Assembly (NCBI GenBank): GCA_949825045.1
Contig: OX463836.1
Span: forward strand, 10,309,829 to 10,373,828
DNA: 64,000 bases
Direction: 5' to 3'
DNA from: Argyresthia goedartella
Lineage: Eukaryota > Arthropoda > Insecta > Lepidoptera > Argyresthiidae
A model generated the notes under the pieces. It saw only the letters and a list, made by a program, of their open reading frames with translations, was not told the origin of the DNA and did no database searches. Positions within the stretch are counted from its first letter, which is position 1, and each line of letters opens with the position of its first letter. Below, one piece after another: positions 32,414-43,636 of this stretch. The translations under genes and the position numbers were made by a program.

Positions 32414-33770
32414 ATAGTGTCGTCATGCTTGTAAAAGCAGTTTTGGCATACATCAAGTTTCGCAATCGTATTCATTACTGCGGCCCCTGGCTGGTTAAGG
32501 AACTGTTTGCACTGGAACAAATAGTGATCTCGGTCACACATTGGGCATTTTCTTATGTATGATGTTGCAACAGCCTTATAATTTCTCGGGGAATATCTAT
32601 TCCGATTGTAGTTGTACTTCAAATGTTGCTGTGTTGGTTGCTTGGAAGCCGATGATTCAGGCTCCTTTGCCTTCTGTTGAATTGGTCGAAGGCCATGAAT
32701 TTCCGCTCGATGAATACCATGAAATCGTCGAAGACAGGCATAGTCCTAGGTGAAGCGCGAGACTCCTTGTAGTCGACATAGGTGTCTGCATCCAACTTCT
32801 TTGAGATGATGTGCACAAGAAGAGGGTCCCAGGTTGATGTGTCGATACCCAAGTTATGAATGGCATGAATGCTTTCCATTGTTGTATCGTACAATTTCTT
32901 AAACTCGTACGACGTCGCCTTTTGAATGACTGGTTGATTGAGAAACAGTTCTATTTGATTGGTAAATAGAACTGTTTCTATTTACCAATCAAGTTCGGCT
33001 TCCCCCTTGACCTTACTCTTGAGATGCTGCTGATCTTCTGAGCGCTGGTGAGATACTTGTTGTTATGTATGGTTTCCGTGAATAGGTCGTAGAATGTAGG
33101 CCATTGAGTATTAAGTTCCTAGAAAGACAGGTAGATCAATCGTAGGTGTTGAGTGACGAAGATGATCGGTAGAGCTCGAATTCCTGTTTAGTTTCTTCCT
33201 GATCTCTATGTACTGTTTTTCGATTATTGCAAAGTCGTTTTCATAGTCCCCGTCGCTGCCTTGAACTATGTTGTCTATCTGCAAGTGGAGACCATCGATG
33301 TTTTTCCAAAGATGATGCAGGGTTTTCAGCTCATCCTCGATCTCCCATTTTTCTTCCAAGTGGCTGGCCTCGAAACACTTCATGTGGCGCTTAAAAGCAC
33401 GGAAATTAGTGCCTTGCTAACTCAAAAGTTGCTCCAATTCGCCCGTTTCCGCCGGAACTGGCAGATGAAATTTCACCGGTTTGGAATCGACCGGTTTTTT
33501 GAATGATGTTAACAAATTCCTGGTCTTCTCGTAGTACGCCTTCCATTCAGGGTAAATGTTACGGGAAAAATATTCACCCGTTTTATCTTCGCACGATTGC
33601 AGACTTGCATGATTGCCGTCAAACTCTCGCCAAAGTAGATCCAATGTATCCACACGCTTCTTGAGGTATTCAGAGGTTTTTCGAGTCGCGCTGTCCTTGC
33701 AAAAATCAATGTGAACACGTTCAATCTCCTGCAGGAGCTCACTTTGGCGCTTGAGTAAAGCTTCGGCCAT
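32404..33770 (-). pseudogene. BEL 1 Gag, broken into four frames
   Basis: Starts at ATG 33770 (MAEALLKRQSELLQEIERVH) with a coiled-coil-like N-terminus, stop at 33417. Further pieces are 33383-33111, 32894-32619 (DUF1759-type, NLGIDTSTWDPLLVHIISKKL) and 32622-32404 (CPMCDRDHYLFQC and CQNCFYKHDDTIC knuckles). Gag would form the particle and bind RNA. A snap-back inverted duplication sits at 32941-32992. Confidence 0.75.
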
Positions 33771-34178
33771 GATAATTAAGTAAATTAGTAAATTTTTTCT
33801 TCAATAAGATCTCTTAAATGATGCTCACGCTGAGATGGCAACGAGGTTCTTGAAACCCAGCTGATCTGCTGTGGTTTCCTCGAACTGAGTGAATGAGTGA
33901 TATCTTCGATAGTCCAGCTGAGTGCTGTGGCTACCCGATGAATGCAATGCTGTTGACTGTAGAAATCGATAGATGCTCGCGAACCACCTCTCGAACGCAG
34001 ATATCTGGCACTCGCGATGGTCCGTACGACCTAGCACATCTGCAACCTCTTTGTGTGATTAAAGCACCTTCTCAATTAGTCAGTGAGACCCGCTGGTGGG
34101 AGGGTGACCAACCGATTGCTAACACACTTCAAAGGAAACAGACGTTACCAATTCGCAATAATTCGAAGGACCAAATAC

Positions 34179-34371
34179 TGTAAAGTTCTACAGTTGTATG
34201 ATGAATAAGTGAGTGTTGAGTGCTAGCTACGTTGAAATGATGGAACAACCGCTAACGATGAAGACGTTTATTGCACTAAATATAATGAATGTAACAACTT
34301 AACAAGAGAAGAGTAAAACGCTTATGTACGCTAAATTAATATAAAATGACCTTTGTACAGTTGACTGTACA
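34179..34371 (-). repeat. BEL 1 5' LTR
   Basis: The first 130 bases equal the 3' copy apart from one substitution. The further 63 bases to TTTACA are inferred from the following primer-site-like TGGTCCTTCGAATTATTGCG. Confidence 0.6.
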
Positions 34372-34659
34372 AGTTGTGATAAGTACCAAGTGCTTTCTAT
34401 TGTGGATTTTAGTTAGTTGTGCGCGATCTGCGTAATAAATGTTATGTACATATGTATATTTTTTATTTGGCTAACAAAACGGCTAAATTCATGTATCAAT
34501 CCTAAATTAATAAATCGCTAAAAATAATCGTGTGTTACATCCACTATTTGCACCGATTGCAGCAATTTATGTAATATGTGGCAACCCTTTTCGATGGAGG
34601 CGTCATCCCTTCATTCTACAGATAAGTTTGTCAATCTGTAAGTGTGGAATAGATAATAT
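34372..34659. other. Spacer between BEL 1 and LINE H
   Basis: AT-rich. It contains gtgcgcgatctgcgt (near 34420), which also occurs in the tandem repeats at 36224-36283. No gene is seen. Confidence 0.35.
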
Positions 34660-35280
34660 ATACCTTACTATCATAGAATAGAAGAATAGAATAGAATATA
34701 TTTATTTTCTTAAAACACGGTAATAAAGGTGGTACATGAAGTTTTATGTGTCAACATGTTTTACCAACAGTTTGGCATGCAAATTTTTATTTAATTACAA
34801 TATGTCTATAATTGAATTAGAAAATAATAAAATGTCGTAATCAAATGTCACACATATTAATAAATAACATTAAAATTCAATCATCAAACAATAAGACTAA
34901 CAAATAATATCATAGCAAGTACATCAAATCACGTTAATAATTATTTTCATTAATTATCCTTATTAAAAAATCAGATAAATTATAGAAACATTTCTCTGTT
35001 AACCACCGTTTAAATTTTGTTATGAATAATTTTGTGGGTAACACTCTAATATCCAGAGGAATGTTATTATAAATAATAAACATGATAAAACATTTTTTTT
35101 TCAAATAATTTACTTTTATGAGGAGGTACCAGTCTATTATTGTCTCTCTGTCTTAATCTCGGGTTGAAATTAGGGTGCTTGTAGAAATACGGGTGATTGC
35201 GTATGAATTTACCGACACTTGGGATGTAGAGACTGGTTAACGTTAAAACTCTATGCCTTTCGAATACTAAAAGACGAATA
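34660..35280 (-). pseudogene. LINE H, RT C-terminus and 3' tail
   Basis: The minus strand reads SLYIPSVGKFIRNHPYF, NNRLVPPHKSKLFEKKMFYH and IPLDIRVLPTKLFITKFKRW, a Jockey/CR1-type C-terminus with one stop. It ends in a ttcta tandem tail (34672-34697). It is 5' truncated and abuts LINE A head to head. Confidence 0.6.
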
Positions 35281-35284
35281 CTAA

Positions 35285-35980
35285 AAAGAATTCCAAAATT
35301 GGAGCCTATATGTTACAGAAACTATATCAATAATACTGAAGCCAAAATTAGTACTCACCCTAAATTCTTTTGGACGTATATAAAGTCAGTTTTTGTTAAG
35401 AAAGGTCTCCCACAGCTTATGCACTATAAGGGTATGACGGCCTCAAGTGGTACAGAAATTTGTAATTTCTTCAACCAACATTTTCACTCAGTTTTCGAAA
35501 AACCTTCTGTTAACTCTGTTGACCTGAATAATCTTCCACCTGTAAATGATACAGTGTTTGACATGGACACTATTTTCGTAACTAAAGATCTTGTTAACAA
35601 ATATCTTAAACGTATAAACATTAAATAAGGGTGCTGGTCCTGACGGCATACCTCCCATCATAATTAAAAATTGCTGCCCCAGCTTAACATTGCCGATAAC
35701 TTTACTTTTTGAGAAGTCTTTCAGGGAGGGGTCTGTACCATCCTTATGGAAACAAGCATTAGTTACACCAGTACCAAAAGGTGAAGTTAGATCGGATATA
35801 GAGAAATATCACCCTCTATCGAAATTGTGTCAGTTTGGCAAAATTTTAGAGAAGATTGTTAGTGATCAGCTATCTACTGCTATGCGGCCTTATGTAATTT
35901 CTAACCAACATGGTTTCCTCAGCGGTCGTAGTGTCGAATCGAATCTTCTATCATATACTGAAGCTGCATATGATAACAGC
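35285..35980 (+). pseudogene. LINE A reverse transcriptase, first part
   Basis: Reads HPKFFWTYIKSVFVKK, a frameshift near 35625, GPDGIPPIIIKNCCP, PSLWKQALVTPVPKGE and KILEKIVSDQL, then QHGFLSGRSVESNL. These are RT motifs 0 to 2a of a Jockey-type element. It ends at the LINE B insertion. Confidence 0.75.
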
Positions 35981-36681
35981 AGGAGTCCGGTGCCGATACC
36001 GGTTGTAAGCAGACGTGTGTTGATTCCACGCTCCGCTGTGTTTTGAGTGTCCTCGTGTGTGTGTGATTTGTATATTCTGATCAGCGCGACCGCTGCCCGC
36101 TATCGTCGGGTGTCTCGCTCACGCGCGCTGAGCGCGTCATTGTGAGTAACGGGCAAGCTGACGCGGCCGTCGCGTGTGTTGTTTGTGTGACCGTATAGCG
36201 ACAGTGAATATGCTTTTGCGTGTGCGCGATCTGCGTGCGCTCTGCGCGATCTGCGTGCGCTCTGCGCGATCTGCGTGCGCTCTGCGCATGTACTGCTGTT
36301 GCTGGGCGCTGACGCTGAGAGAATAGAGTGATTCATACAAAGCGTATATCACTTGCTGGCGTATGATATATTCGTGATATGCACAGCTGCATGATAAAAT
36401 ATCATTTTCAAACTGAATAGACATTCTTTCTAGCTTATGACTATGCTTTTGTAGTGCCGTTTACAAGCGTGCGAAGAGACGCTTGTGTTTTATATACTCT
36501 TTCTGGTTTTAAGTGTGCGATCGAACGCTCTGAAAATATTAATTTGCGCTTCTGCCGCTTATCTGCTAATTTACTTATACCTACAAAAATAATACTACGC
36601 GCTTGCCACTATTAGCTATTAGCCACAACACTATTAGCCACATATTTCTTGTTCGCATAGGCATTGCCATAACAGTGCAGT
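35981..36681 (+). other. LINE B 5' UTR
   Basis: No coding sequence. It contains three perfect 20-bp tandem units (gcgcgatctgcgtgcgctct, 36224-36283) and GC-rich then AT-rich DNA before ATG 36682. Tandem repeats in a LINE 5' UTR could carry promoter activity; this is only inference. Confidence 0.5.
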
Positions 36682-37956
36682 ATGTCAACGCTCAATAGGT
36701 TCAGTTATCTCCAAGAGGTAGAGGAGAACTTCGATGGTATTTTTACTCCGGCGCGAAATCTTTCAAGGTCTCCTCCACTGCAGCACCAGCCTCAGTCCCA
36801 ACTGCCAATGGAGCCCACTAGAACCGGCACCCCCAGGTCGCAAACAGAAGGTGAAGCGACGGGCTCTCACACCGACAAACGTTCAAGGGAATCTCCTGGT
36901 GAACAGCAAGTCGACAAGCGTACCAAAATTGACGACTATACAGAAAGTGATCACAACCTATTACCGGCAAATAAAATCGAACTCATTCAGTTAGTCCACG
37001 CAGCTTTAGAAACGATTACAACAACAGCTAATAGCAGCAGACTGAACAAGGCTGATATCGCTAATATAGGCATTCTCGGCCAACGCATCATAGCAGCAGT
37101 GGCAACACTAGAGCTGCATCTGGTGGAAGCGGAAATGGAAAGAACGCGGGCAGAGGCCAGATGCGCCACTATGAAATGTGCTCTAATGGAGAAATGTGCA
37201 CCTGATGCCGCACCAACTGCACATTATGCCACAGTACCATTAGGGAATCACATTTCCTTTGCCCACGCAGTGAAAACTGGCCGCACCACATCACAGGCAC
37301 TCCCGGTTGACAAAGGACCCGTGATGGCAATATACCCCGCTGCAGGCCACGAAGATGCCTTAAAATCTGCGGACGATACAAAAAATGCCCTTAAAAGTTT
37401 CATCGACCCGGCCTAAATAAATGTGCAGATTCAAGCAGTGCGAAAAGTGGGAAACGCCGGGTTGGTCATTCAAATGACCAAAAAATACTCAGCAGCGCGA
37501 CTTAAAGAACCACTACCACCAAGTCTCCGCGCAACTGAGCCACAGCCGAGGACTCCCCAGGTGGCTTTTCTTAATATGGAAGGGGACCCAAACCCCGAAG
37601 CAACCATTGTCGCGCTACACGAACAAAACTTTGCTGCCGACCCTGTGTGGTCTCTAGCTAAGCTGCAGAGAAATATGAAGCTGATTTTTAAGCGCTGGAG
37701 GAGCGGCCGCTCATGTTCTACATGCGTGTTTGAGTGCTCACCGGCTCTTCGCGTAAATCTAGTCACTCGTGGACGCGTCTACATAGGCTGGCAGGTGATC
37801 AATATTGAAGATCACATAAACGTGACGTGCTGCTCCAAATGCCAACAATATGGCCACCCTGAGCGATACTGTCGTGCTAAGGAAACCACGTGCGGTAAAA
37901 GTGGCAAAGAAGGGCATCGCCGTGACCCTGCAAGGAGGAACAAGAACGATGTGTGA
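36682..37956 (+). pseudogene. LINE B ORF1 (Gag-like), one internal stop
   Basis: Starts MSTLNRFSYLQEVEEN. A TAA at 37414-37416 interrupts a frame that continues unchanged with QIQAVRKVGNAGLVIQMTKK. The centre matches the R1-group nucleic-acid-binding region. The end has CCSKCQQYGHPERYC and CGKSGKEGHR knuckles, with the third lost to a frameshift near 37945. It would package element RNA. Confidence 0.78.
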
Positions 37957-38055
37957 CCTGCACTCGATTTGAAGAGGCGACAGACCACAGCACCGCCGCG
38001 CGCAAGTGCCCCGCACGTCGTCATCCTGAGCAGCGGCTACTAGAAAACACCAATT

Positions 38056-38941
38056 ATGGCAGATAATATCTACATCAGGGTGGGCCAGCTAAATCTGCAG
38101 GGGATGAAAGATGCAACTACCGAACTACGGACTACCGCGAATTAAGTTGGATGTCGTCCTTGTCCAGGAGCAATACAGAGGGACGCTGGACCTCGTAGAG
38201 TACGGGGACCGCCCTATGGCTGGAATACATGTCCCCTCCAGCTCTATTGCCATCTGCGTGCTCCACCATTTATGCACCACGCACTGCACTGTCGCCCACG
38301 TCGTGGCGAAAGACATCGAGCTGAACGTAATCTCTGTCTACTGCCAATACGAACACGACATCGACGTCCATCTCGCTCACCTGGATAGTGTCATGGAAGC
38401 GCTCCATGGGACCAAGATAGTCGTGGTACTAGATTCTAACGCTCACTCGCCGTTATGGTTCTGCGAAATCAAATCAAATCTAATCAAAAATCATTTGTTT
38501 CCATAGGATGTTGTTACGTCACTTAGATCCGTCATTACATTTTTTTGCGAGCGCCGGCAATACTCTGGTGGCGGCCAGAATCAAATGCATCGACGCACCA
38601 GCATGGAAGGCTTTATCCAAGCTCGCGGCCTGACCATCCACAACGTCGAGGGACAGCCACCGACTTTCAAGGGGCCCAACGGCGAGTCTAACATCGACCT
38701 GACTCTATCAACGCGTGGAGTGCGCTTAAATGAATGGGAAGTCCACGAGGCAAAAAGCCTAAGTGACCATCAGCTAATCACTTTCAGCATATTCGGAGGC
38801 CGGGTCGAAAATCTGCACGAGAAGCCAGTTACAGAGCCTGCTGTGTTTAGGGACCGTGGGGTGGACTGGCCAAGATTTCAATCAGTGATTCATGAAAGAA
38901 TGACTGGAACTGAGGAAACCAGCGGCAGAATTGAGTGCTGA
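38056..38941 (+). pseudogene. LINE B endonuclease domain, broken
   Basis: ATG 38056 (MADNIYIRVGQLNLQG), a frameshift near 38140, then LDVVLVQEQYRG and VVVLDSNAHSPLWF. A roughly 100-base insertion (38466-38580) breaks the frame. It resumes with RRTSMEGFIQARGLTIHN and AKSLSDHQLITF (SDH motif kept). R1-type endonucleases cut specific target sites; the target of this one is unknown. Confidence 0.75.
38466..38580 (-). mobile_element. Tiny LINE/SINE 3'-end insertion in LINE B
   Basis: The minus strand ends in tttgatttttgatta and an atttg tandem tail, placed inside the endonuclease codons right after SPLWFCE. It is a short antisense 3'-tail insertion; the exact right border is unclear. Confidence 0.45.
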
Positions 38942-39083
38942 CTTCACTCATGTAATAGAACGAACGGCCAATGAATGCCTGGGAACTAAAGGCTGCAAGA
39001 ATGATGGATGATATGAATGGTGGAATAACAATTTAGAGCGACTGCGCAGAAGGCATAATAACCTTCGTAGAGACTGGCAGAGT

Positions 39084-40173
39084 GTGCGAAAGAAGGACGG
39101 ATTGTTGGAAGAGATGAGACGTAAGAATTTTCATGAGGCACGTACGAGCTATCGACAAGAGATGGTGGCGGCGGAAAGCAGATTCCTAATGGAAATGGCT
39201 GAAACCGGCAACGAAGACCCATGGGGACGATCATATCGACTGGCCAGTGGGCGCCGGCGCCCACCGACTCACATTATTAGCGGCACTGAGCTTGCTACCG
39301 GCTTCGCCGGAGACGTGCGGTCGGCTATGCAAGAAATGCTCCGGGCACTTTGTCCTGATGACGATGAGCGCAACGACTCTATAAACCACCGACAGATACG
39401 CGTATGTGCCGCCTGCACGCCTTCCGGCCCGGATGCCCCGCCGCTATCTCGTGATCGCCTGCAGGGTATAGTCAAGGCTCTGCCTAACACGGCCCCCGGA
39501 CTAGATGGTATCACAGCTCGCATTCTGAAACATGTGTGGCATGCAGCAGCAGCAGAGATGACGTATGTATTTGATAAGTGTGTGAAAGAGGGAATATTTC
39601 CTAATCAGTGGAAGGATGGACGTCTGTTAGTCCTACCAAAGTGCAATGGCAAACCAATGACGGATCCTAAGGCCTACAGGCCGATCACCTTGCTCCCAGT
39701 CCTCGGTAAGATTCTTGAGCGAATTATGCTGGCCTGTGCCCCGCAAATATCGAGGGGCATTTCAGAATTCCAGCACGGCTTCTCTCCTGGTCGGTCGACT
39801 GTTACAGCCTTGAATAGCATTATTAACGTTGCCAGGGACTCGAAAGCCAAGTATGTACAGGCGATCTTTCTGGATATCTCGGGGGCCTTTGATAACGCCT
39901 CGTGGCCGATGATTTTGCTGAAAGCAAAACGTGGAGGCCTACCCCCTAACATCTATAAGATGTTAGTGGATTACTTCACTAACCGCCGCGTAGGGCTATT
40001 CATCGGTCTGCTGGTGGAATGGAAGGTCTCCATTATGGAAAGTCCTCAGGGATCCGTGGTGGGACCGACGCTCTGGAATGTGCTGATGGACGACCTGCTG
40101 CGATTGCCATTGCCTGCATGCACTATGCTCGTAGGCTACGCGGACGACGTGAATATCCTGATAGAGTCCAACT
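39084..40173 (+). pseudogene. LINE B reverse transcriptase, first part
   Basis: Reads PGLDGITARILKHVW, YRPITLLPVLGKILERIM, QHGFSPGRSTVTALNS, IFLDISGAFDNASWPMIL (first catalytic Asp), SPQGSVVGPTLWNVLMDDLL and GYADDVNIL (catalytic YADD). The DISGAFDNASWP form is typical of the R1 group. It is cut by LINE C at 40174. Confidence 0.85.
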
Positions 40174-40594
40174 ATCAGTCCAAAATCGACTATAATTCGC
40201 TTGCGCTAACATCTGTTTGCGATTGCTCCATAAAAAGTGCCCACAAATATTGCTTAATAGCTTGCTAAAAATCATCACTATATACCATTCGCTAGTGTTT
40301 TTAGTGTCTTCAAATCTGTGTTAATATCAAGTTTTGATTACTAGTGATTATCTTGAAAACATCATCTAAAGATCTAAAAGTACAGCAAGTAACCGTCGAC
40401 AAACAGCGGATCAGGGTCGTTGATCGCTGTTGCCGAGCGCGGTCAGTGAACTCGATCCGCGCGCCTGCTCTCGCGCCGTACTGCTGTCTCTGTCTCCTAG
40501 CACTGCGCTTGAGTCACCCGCGTCTACGTCACAGCCGACGAGCCTTGCCGCTTCTCGCCACTGCAACCCGTCCGTGAGTCATCCCATAAGTATA
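40174..40594 (+). other. LINE C 5' UTR
   Basis: AT-rich first half, GC-rich second half. An upstream in-frame ATG at 40430 exists, but the conserved part starts at 40595. Confidence 0.5.
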
Positions 40595-41833
40595 ATGATT
40601 TGCTTAGCCTGTATGAGGCCGATAGTGGCGAATGAGTTACTTCAATGCCGCGGTTGCCGGTCTACTTATCACTATCAGTGTCTTGGCATAGACCCTAATT
40701 CGTATGTGAGCAACATAAACGCACTCCGAGAGAAATGGGAATGTTCTCAATGCCAAAATGTTACACGGCGGGGCAATAGGAATGACAATACCCCAGTTCG
40801 CAAAGTATTTGAGACAAATGAGGACTTAGAGGCTAACATCACGAATATGTCTTGTGACGACCAGTCGCCGAATGGCGCGTCTTTTGGTGCAGGGGAAAAC
40901 TCGAGATTAGAATGCAGCTTCGTTGTTGCCAACCAGCAGAGACAACTACAGCACAACCTAGTCAATTTAACACCTTCGCAGAGTGTGTCGGTACCAACCA
41001 CAGTGGGAGCTATGACTCTTGACCAGTTTTCTGGTGTTCTAGATTCGAGAATGTCGAAAATCCTGGACAGAAAAATAGCCGTTATTTCAACTGCCATGTC
41101 CAAAAAAATTAGTGAAGCCTGCACACAGTTGAAAATGGAATTACTGGAGGCAACTAATGCTTTAGATGCTAAGTTACAAGTTTTTGACTCTAGAGTGGAT
41201 GACCTCGAGAAGGAGAACAAAAAGTTGCGCTCAGAGCTTGCTGATATCGCGTCCAGGCGGAACTGTGTCACTCTACCGCGCACCACCTACGCCGCGTCGA
41301 TCAGCACCGCCGCCGCCTCGCCTGTGGGTAGACAGCGTACATCTGGCTCTGACGGTGTTGTCCCACCAACACAACAGCCTGCCGCCGCGGTCAACAAGAG
41401 GCGTACTGAGGAATCTGTTCCGTTAACTACCGCCACACGGCCGCAATCAGGTGATGAAACGGCACAAGACTGTGATTGGACGACAGTGAATAGGCGAGCC
41501 CGCCATCGGCCATCCAATGTAGTTAAAGGAACAGCTGCTCCTGGCTCCACAATACTGGAGGCAGCGGAAAGAAAATCCTTCCTACATCTCTTTTTTGTCA
41601 AGGCTGGGACTGGAGTTGATAAGATAAAGGAGCACCTTCAATCTATTTGTCCGACAGATAATTGCTCAGTCGAGGCGTTAAAACCGAGGGGAGACTACGC
41701 CTCTTTCAAGCTGAGAGTCCCGGCTAAGAATGTCGCCGAGTATATGTCTGTCAAGCACTGGGCTAAGGATGTGCACGTAAAACCGTGGCAGAGTAGATTT
41801 CGTAGGCCACAAGAGAAATCCAACTCGCAATAA
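40595..41833 (+). CDS. LINE C ORF1 protein with PHD-like zinc finger
   Basis: 412 codons from ATG 40595 (467 if ATG 40430 is used), intact. The N-terminal CLACMRPI...CRGCRSTYHYQCLGI...WECSQC is a PHD-type Cys4-His-Cys3 pattern (residues 3-50). The middle is a coiled coil (KLQVFDSRVDDLEKENKKLR, about 190-215), then a low-complexity Ala/Pro/Thr linker. The C-terminal domain contains FFVKAGTGVDKIKEHL, SVEALKPRGDYASF and VKPWQSRFR. This architecture is known in CR1/L2/Jockey-type ORF1 proteins, which bind element RNA. It is the best preserved reading frame of LINE C. The frame ends 44 bases before the M insertion. Confidence 0.8.
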   Translation: MICLACMRPIVANELLQCRGCRSTYHYQCLGIDPNSYVSNINALREKWECSQCQNVTRRGNRNDNTPVRKVFETNEDLEANITNMSCDDQSPNGASFGAGENSRLECSFVVANQQRQLQHNLVNLTPSQSVSVPTTVGAMTLDQFSGVLDSRMSKILDRKIAVISTAMSKKISEACTQLKMELLEATNALDAKLQVFDSRVDDLEKENKKLRSELADIASRRNCVTLPRTTYAASISTAAASPVGRQRTSGSDGVVPPTQQPAAAVNKRRTEESVPLTTATRPQSGDETAQDCDWTTVNRRARHRPSNVVKGTAAPGSTILEAAERKSFLHLFFVKAGTGVDKIKEHLQSICPTDNCSVEALKPRGDYASFKLRVPAKNVAEYMSVKHWAKDVHVKPWQSRFRRPQEKSNSQ

Positions 41834-41881
41834 GCCTAGAACATTTAAGTATGCAGTATCGATTGTTTACCAGAACACTAG

Positions 41882-43074
41882 CCGTCTTACCACAAAAAAC
41901 AGTAACCATTGTTTAACACATGATTATAAAAATCGTTACCACAAAACTGATTTTAGCGTCTTAGCAGGGATAGGCATGGCTTATATTTATGTGATCAATT
42001 TAGGCAACCGAGAAAGCTTGTTTAGTGAGTGTCTTGTTTGTCAAGATGGCGGAATTATTGACCAGCTGTTCTGCTGTGTTGGTTTTGTTTACGAAAAAGC
42101 GGTTTTTACTCCATTATAGTCCAAGTTTTATCGTGAGGAAACCTTCATATCTCCATAGGATATCATGGGGAAACCTCCTTAGTGGCCGCAATGGGCTATC
42201 CCCCTGTCATGCAAAATGGACTTAATTATCTAAAAGTGGGCACAACTGTGCCTCTGCCACCCCGTATCGAAAAAGCATAAAGCTATATATCATCCAATGA
42301 TGAAATTTATGGTGGGCTACTGGGAGACAGTGCATACATCGCGCGACACGTTATGAGCGGTGGCCTTGAATGCGCAGTAGTCACTTTTCAATAGCTGTAT
42401 GTACATATGCGCAGTAATTCCTGCTAACGTCGCCCAGCGCTCTTAACTTACCTACTTATACTATGGGATGGAATTTGTACATCTGCTACCGGTGTGCCCA
42501 TCCACTATAAAAACCATACTAGCCGCAAGCCACAGCAATCTTGGGAGAAGTTTCATCTGCCTGAGATCTACTCAACCATCCAGGGCGGTCGCTCAGGCTG
42601 GAGTTGATGCAGGAGTTAGGCCAGTTTGTGAAGGAGATAAAGCCGGCTTTTCACTATGGGATGTAATGAATTATGTATTAAGATGCAGGCAGATACACGA
42701 AGACAGTGGCGCTGGTGCCAGTGAGACTGGTAGCCAGTACTGGCCTCATGTAAATCTCGCTAGACGGGTACACTATTCACCCCAGCACTCGCAGACAGCA
42801 CGGGACTGGCTTGATTTTGGCATGATGGCTTGATGAAGGCCAATACAAGGTTTTTACAAGGCCAACACCTAGCCAGCCAGCACTGGCCTCGGGTAAACCA
42901 AGCTTAACATCTCAAGTTGTGAAATAAATATTGTTTGCCAGTCTTTCTAGTGCCCGTTCAGCAATATTTATTTTACATCTTGAGATGTAATTTATATTAG
43001 ATTATATCCAATAGTGAAAAGCTGGCTTTATTCATTAAGGACCCCTGGAATGAAAGGAAATAAAGCGAAGCAGT
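41882..43074. other. Left arm of element M
   Basis: Non-coding as far as can be seen. It holds a stretch (catatctccataggatatca) that looks like a common repeat. It also has two diverged copies of agccagtactggcctc (about 42732 and 42876) and an inverted repeat of about 28 bases (42906-42933 with 42962-42990). A 121-codon frame at 42468-42833 is unassigned and probably chance. Confidence 0.4.
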
Positions 43075-43636
43075 TGTTTAATATTTATGCTTCGGAACGC
43101 ACCGGTTTTTTGTTGCGCGGGTCGACCGCGAGTAATCGGGACATCACTAGCGGAAACGGAACCGCAGCTGTCACTCGTACCAACGAGATGAAAAATTGGA
43201 GGTTATCTTTTCTTGTCGGGAGAAAAAACATGTCTGCTCAGGCGTCGGGCCATTGATTGTATTTCGGTGTAACAATTGTCTAACACAGGCGTCGGGCCTG
43301 GTCGGAGTGTCAACCATAATAATCGTCGGGAAATAAGTAGATTCACGTCAGCGGAGTGAGTGATCCGTGTTGTAATTGGACATCGTCGTATCGGAAGGCG
43401 ACTCCTCGTGTTGGCAGGCAGCACGCCGGCGACAGCGTCGGGCAGCGAATAGTGAGATTCAGTCCCTATCCTACCAAAACTTGTGCTCCTATCCCGTGTT
43501 CCTGCCTCGAATCGAGCTTTCGATTTCCGGTCTACGACGGCAAGGTAAAGTAACAATCACGATTTCTCTCCCGTGCTGGCAAAAACCGTTTAAATGTTTA
43601 ATTCCACGCCGTTCGGTTGAGGCGTGGAATTAAACA
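43075..43636 (+). repeat. BEL 2 5' LTR
   Basis: 562 bases. Its last 45 bases form, with the first leader bases, a perfect 19-bp hairpin (43592-43610 with 43621-43639) that the 3' LTR has only in shorter form. Confidence 0.9.

Larger units (their letters stand above)
26237..34371 (-). mobile_element. BEL/Pao LTR retrotransposon 1, envelope-bearing, defective
   Basis: Read on the minus strand: 5' LTR (from 34371), leader, gag, protease, RT/RNase H, integrase, envelope-like region, 3' LTR. The two LTR copies share 130 bases (26237-26366 and 34242-34371) with one difference. The 5' copy probably continues to about 34179, where TTTACA precedes a TGG-type primer site (34171-34173). That would make the 3' copy truncated at 26237 and explain the absence of a target duplication. 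Every ORF except the integrase-envelope one is broken. Confidence 0.85.

Noticed and set aside
34660..35980. Twin-priming inversion of a single LINE (H plus A head to head)
   Set aside because: Both LINE H and LINE A have their own 3' ends and their C-termini differ, so they are two separate 5'-truncated insertions.
36100..36424. Minus-strand frames rich in RAHADRA repeats
   Set aside because: Produced by the 20-bp tandem repeat in the LINE B 5' UTR; no homology expected.
42468..42833. 121-codon open frame in element M
   Set aside because: No recognisable motif, it lies in repeat-like sequence with internal direct repeats, and no splice or promoter context supports it.
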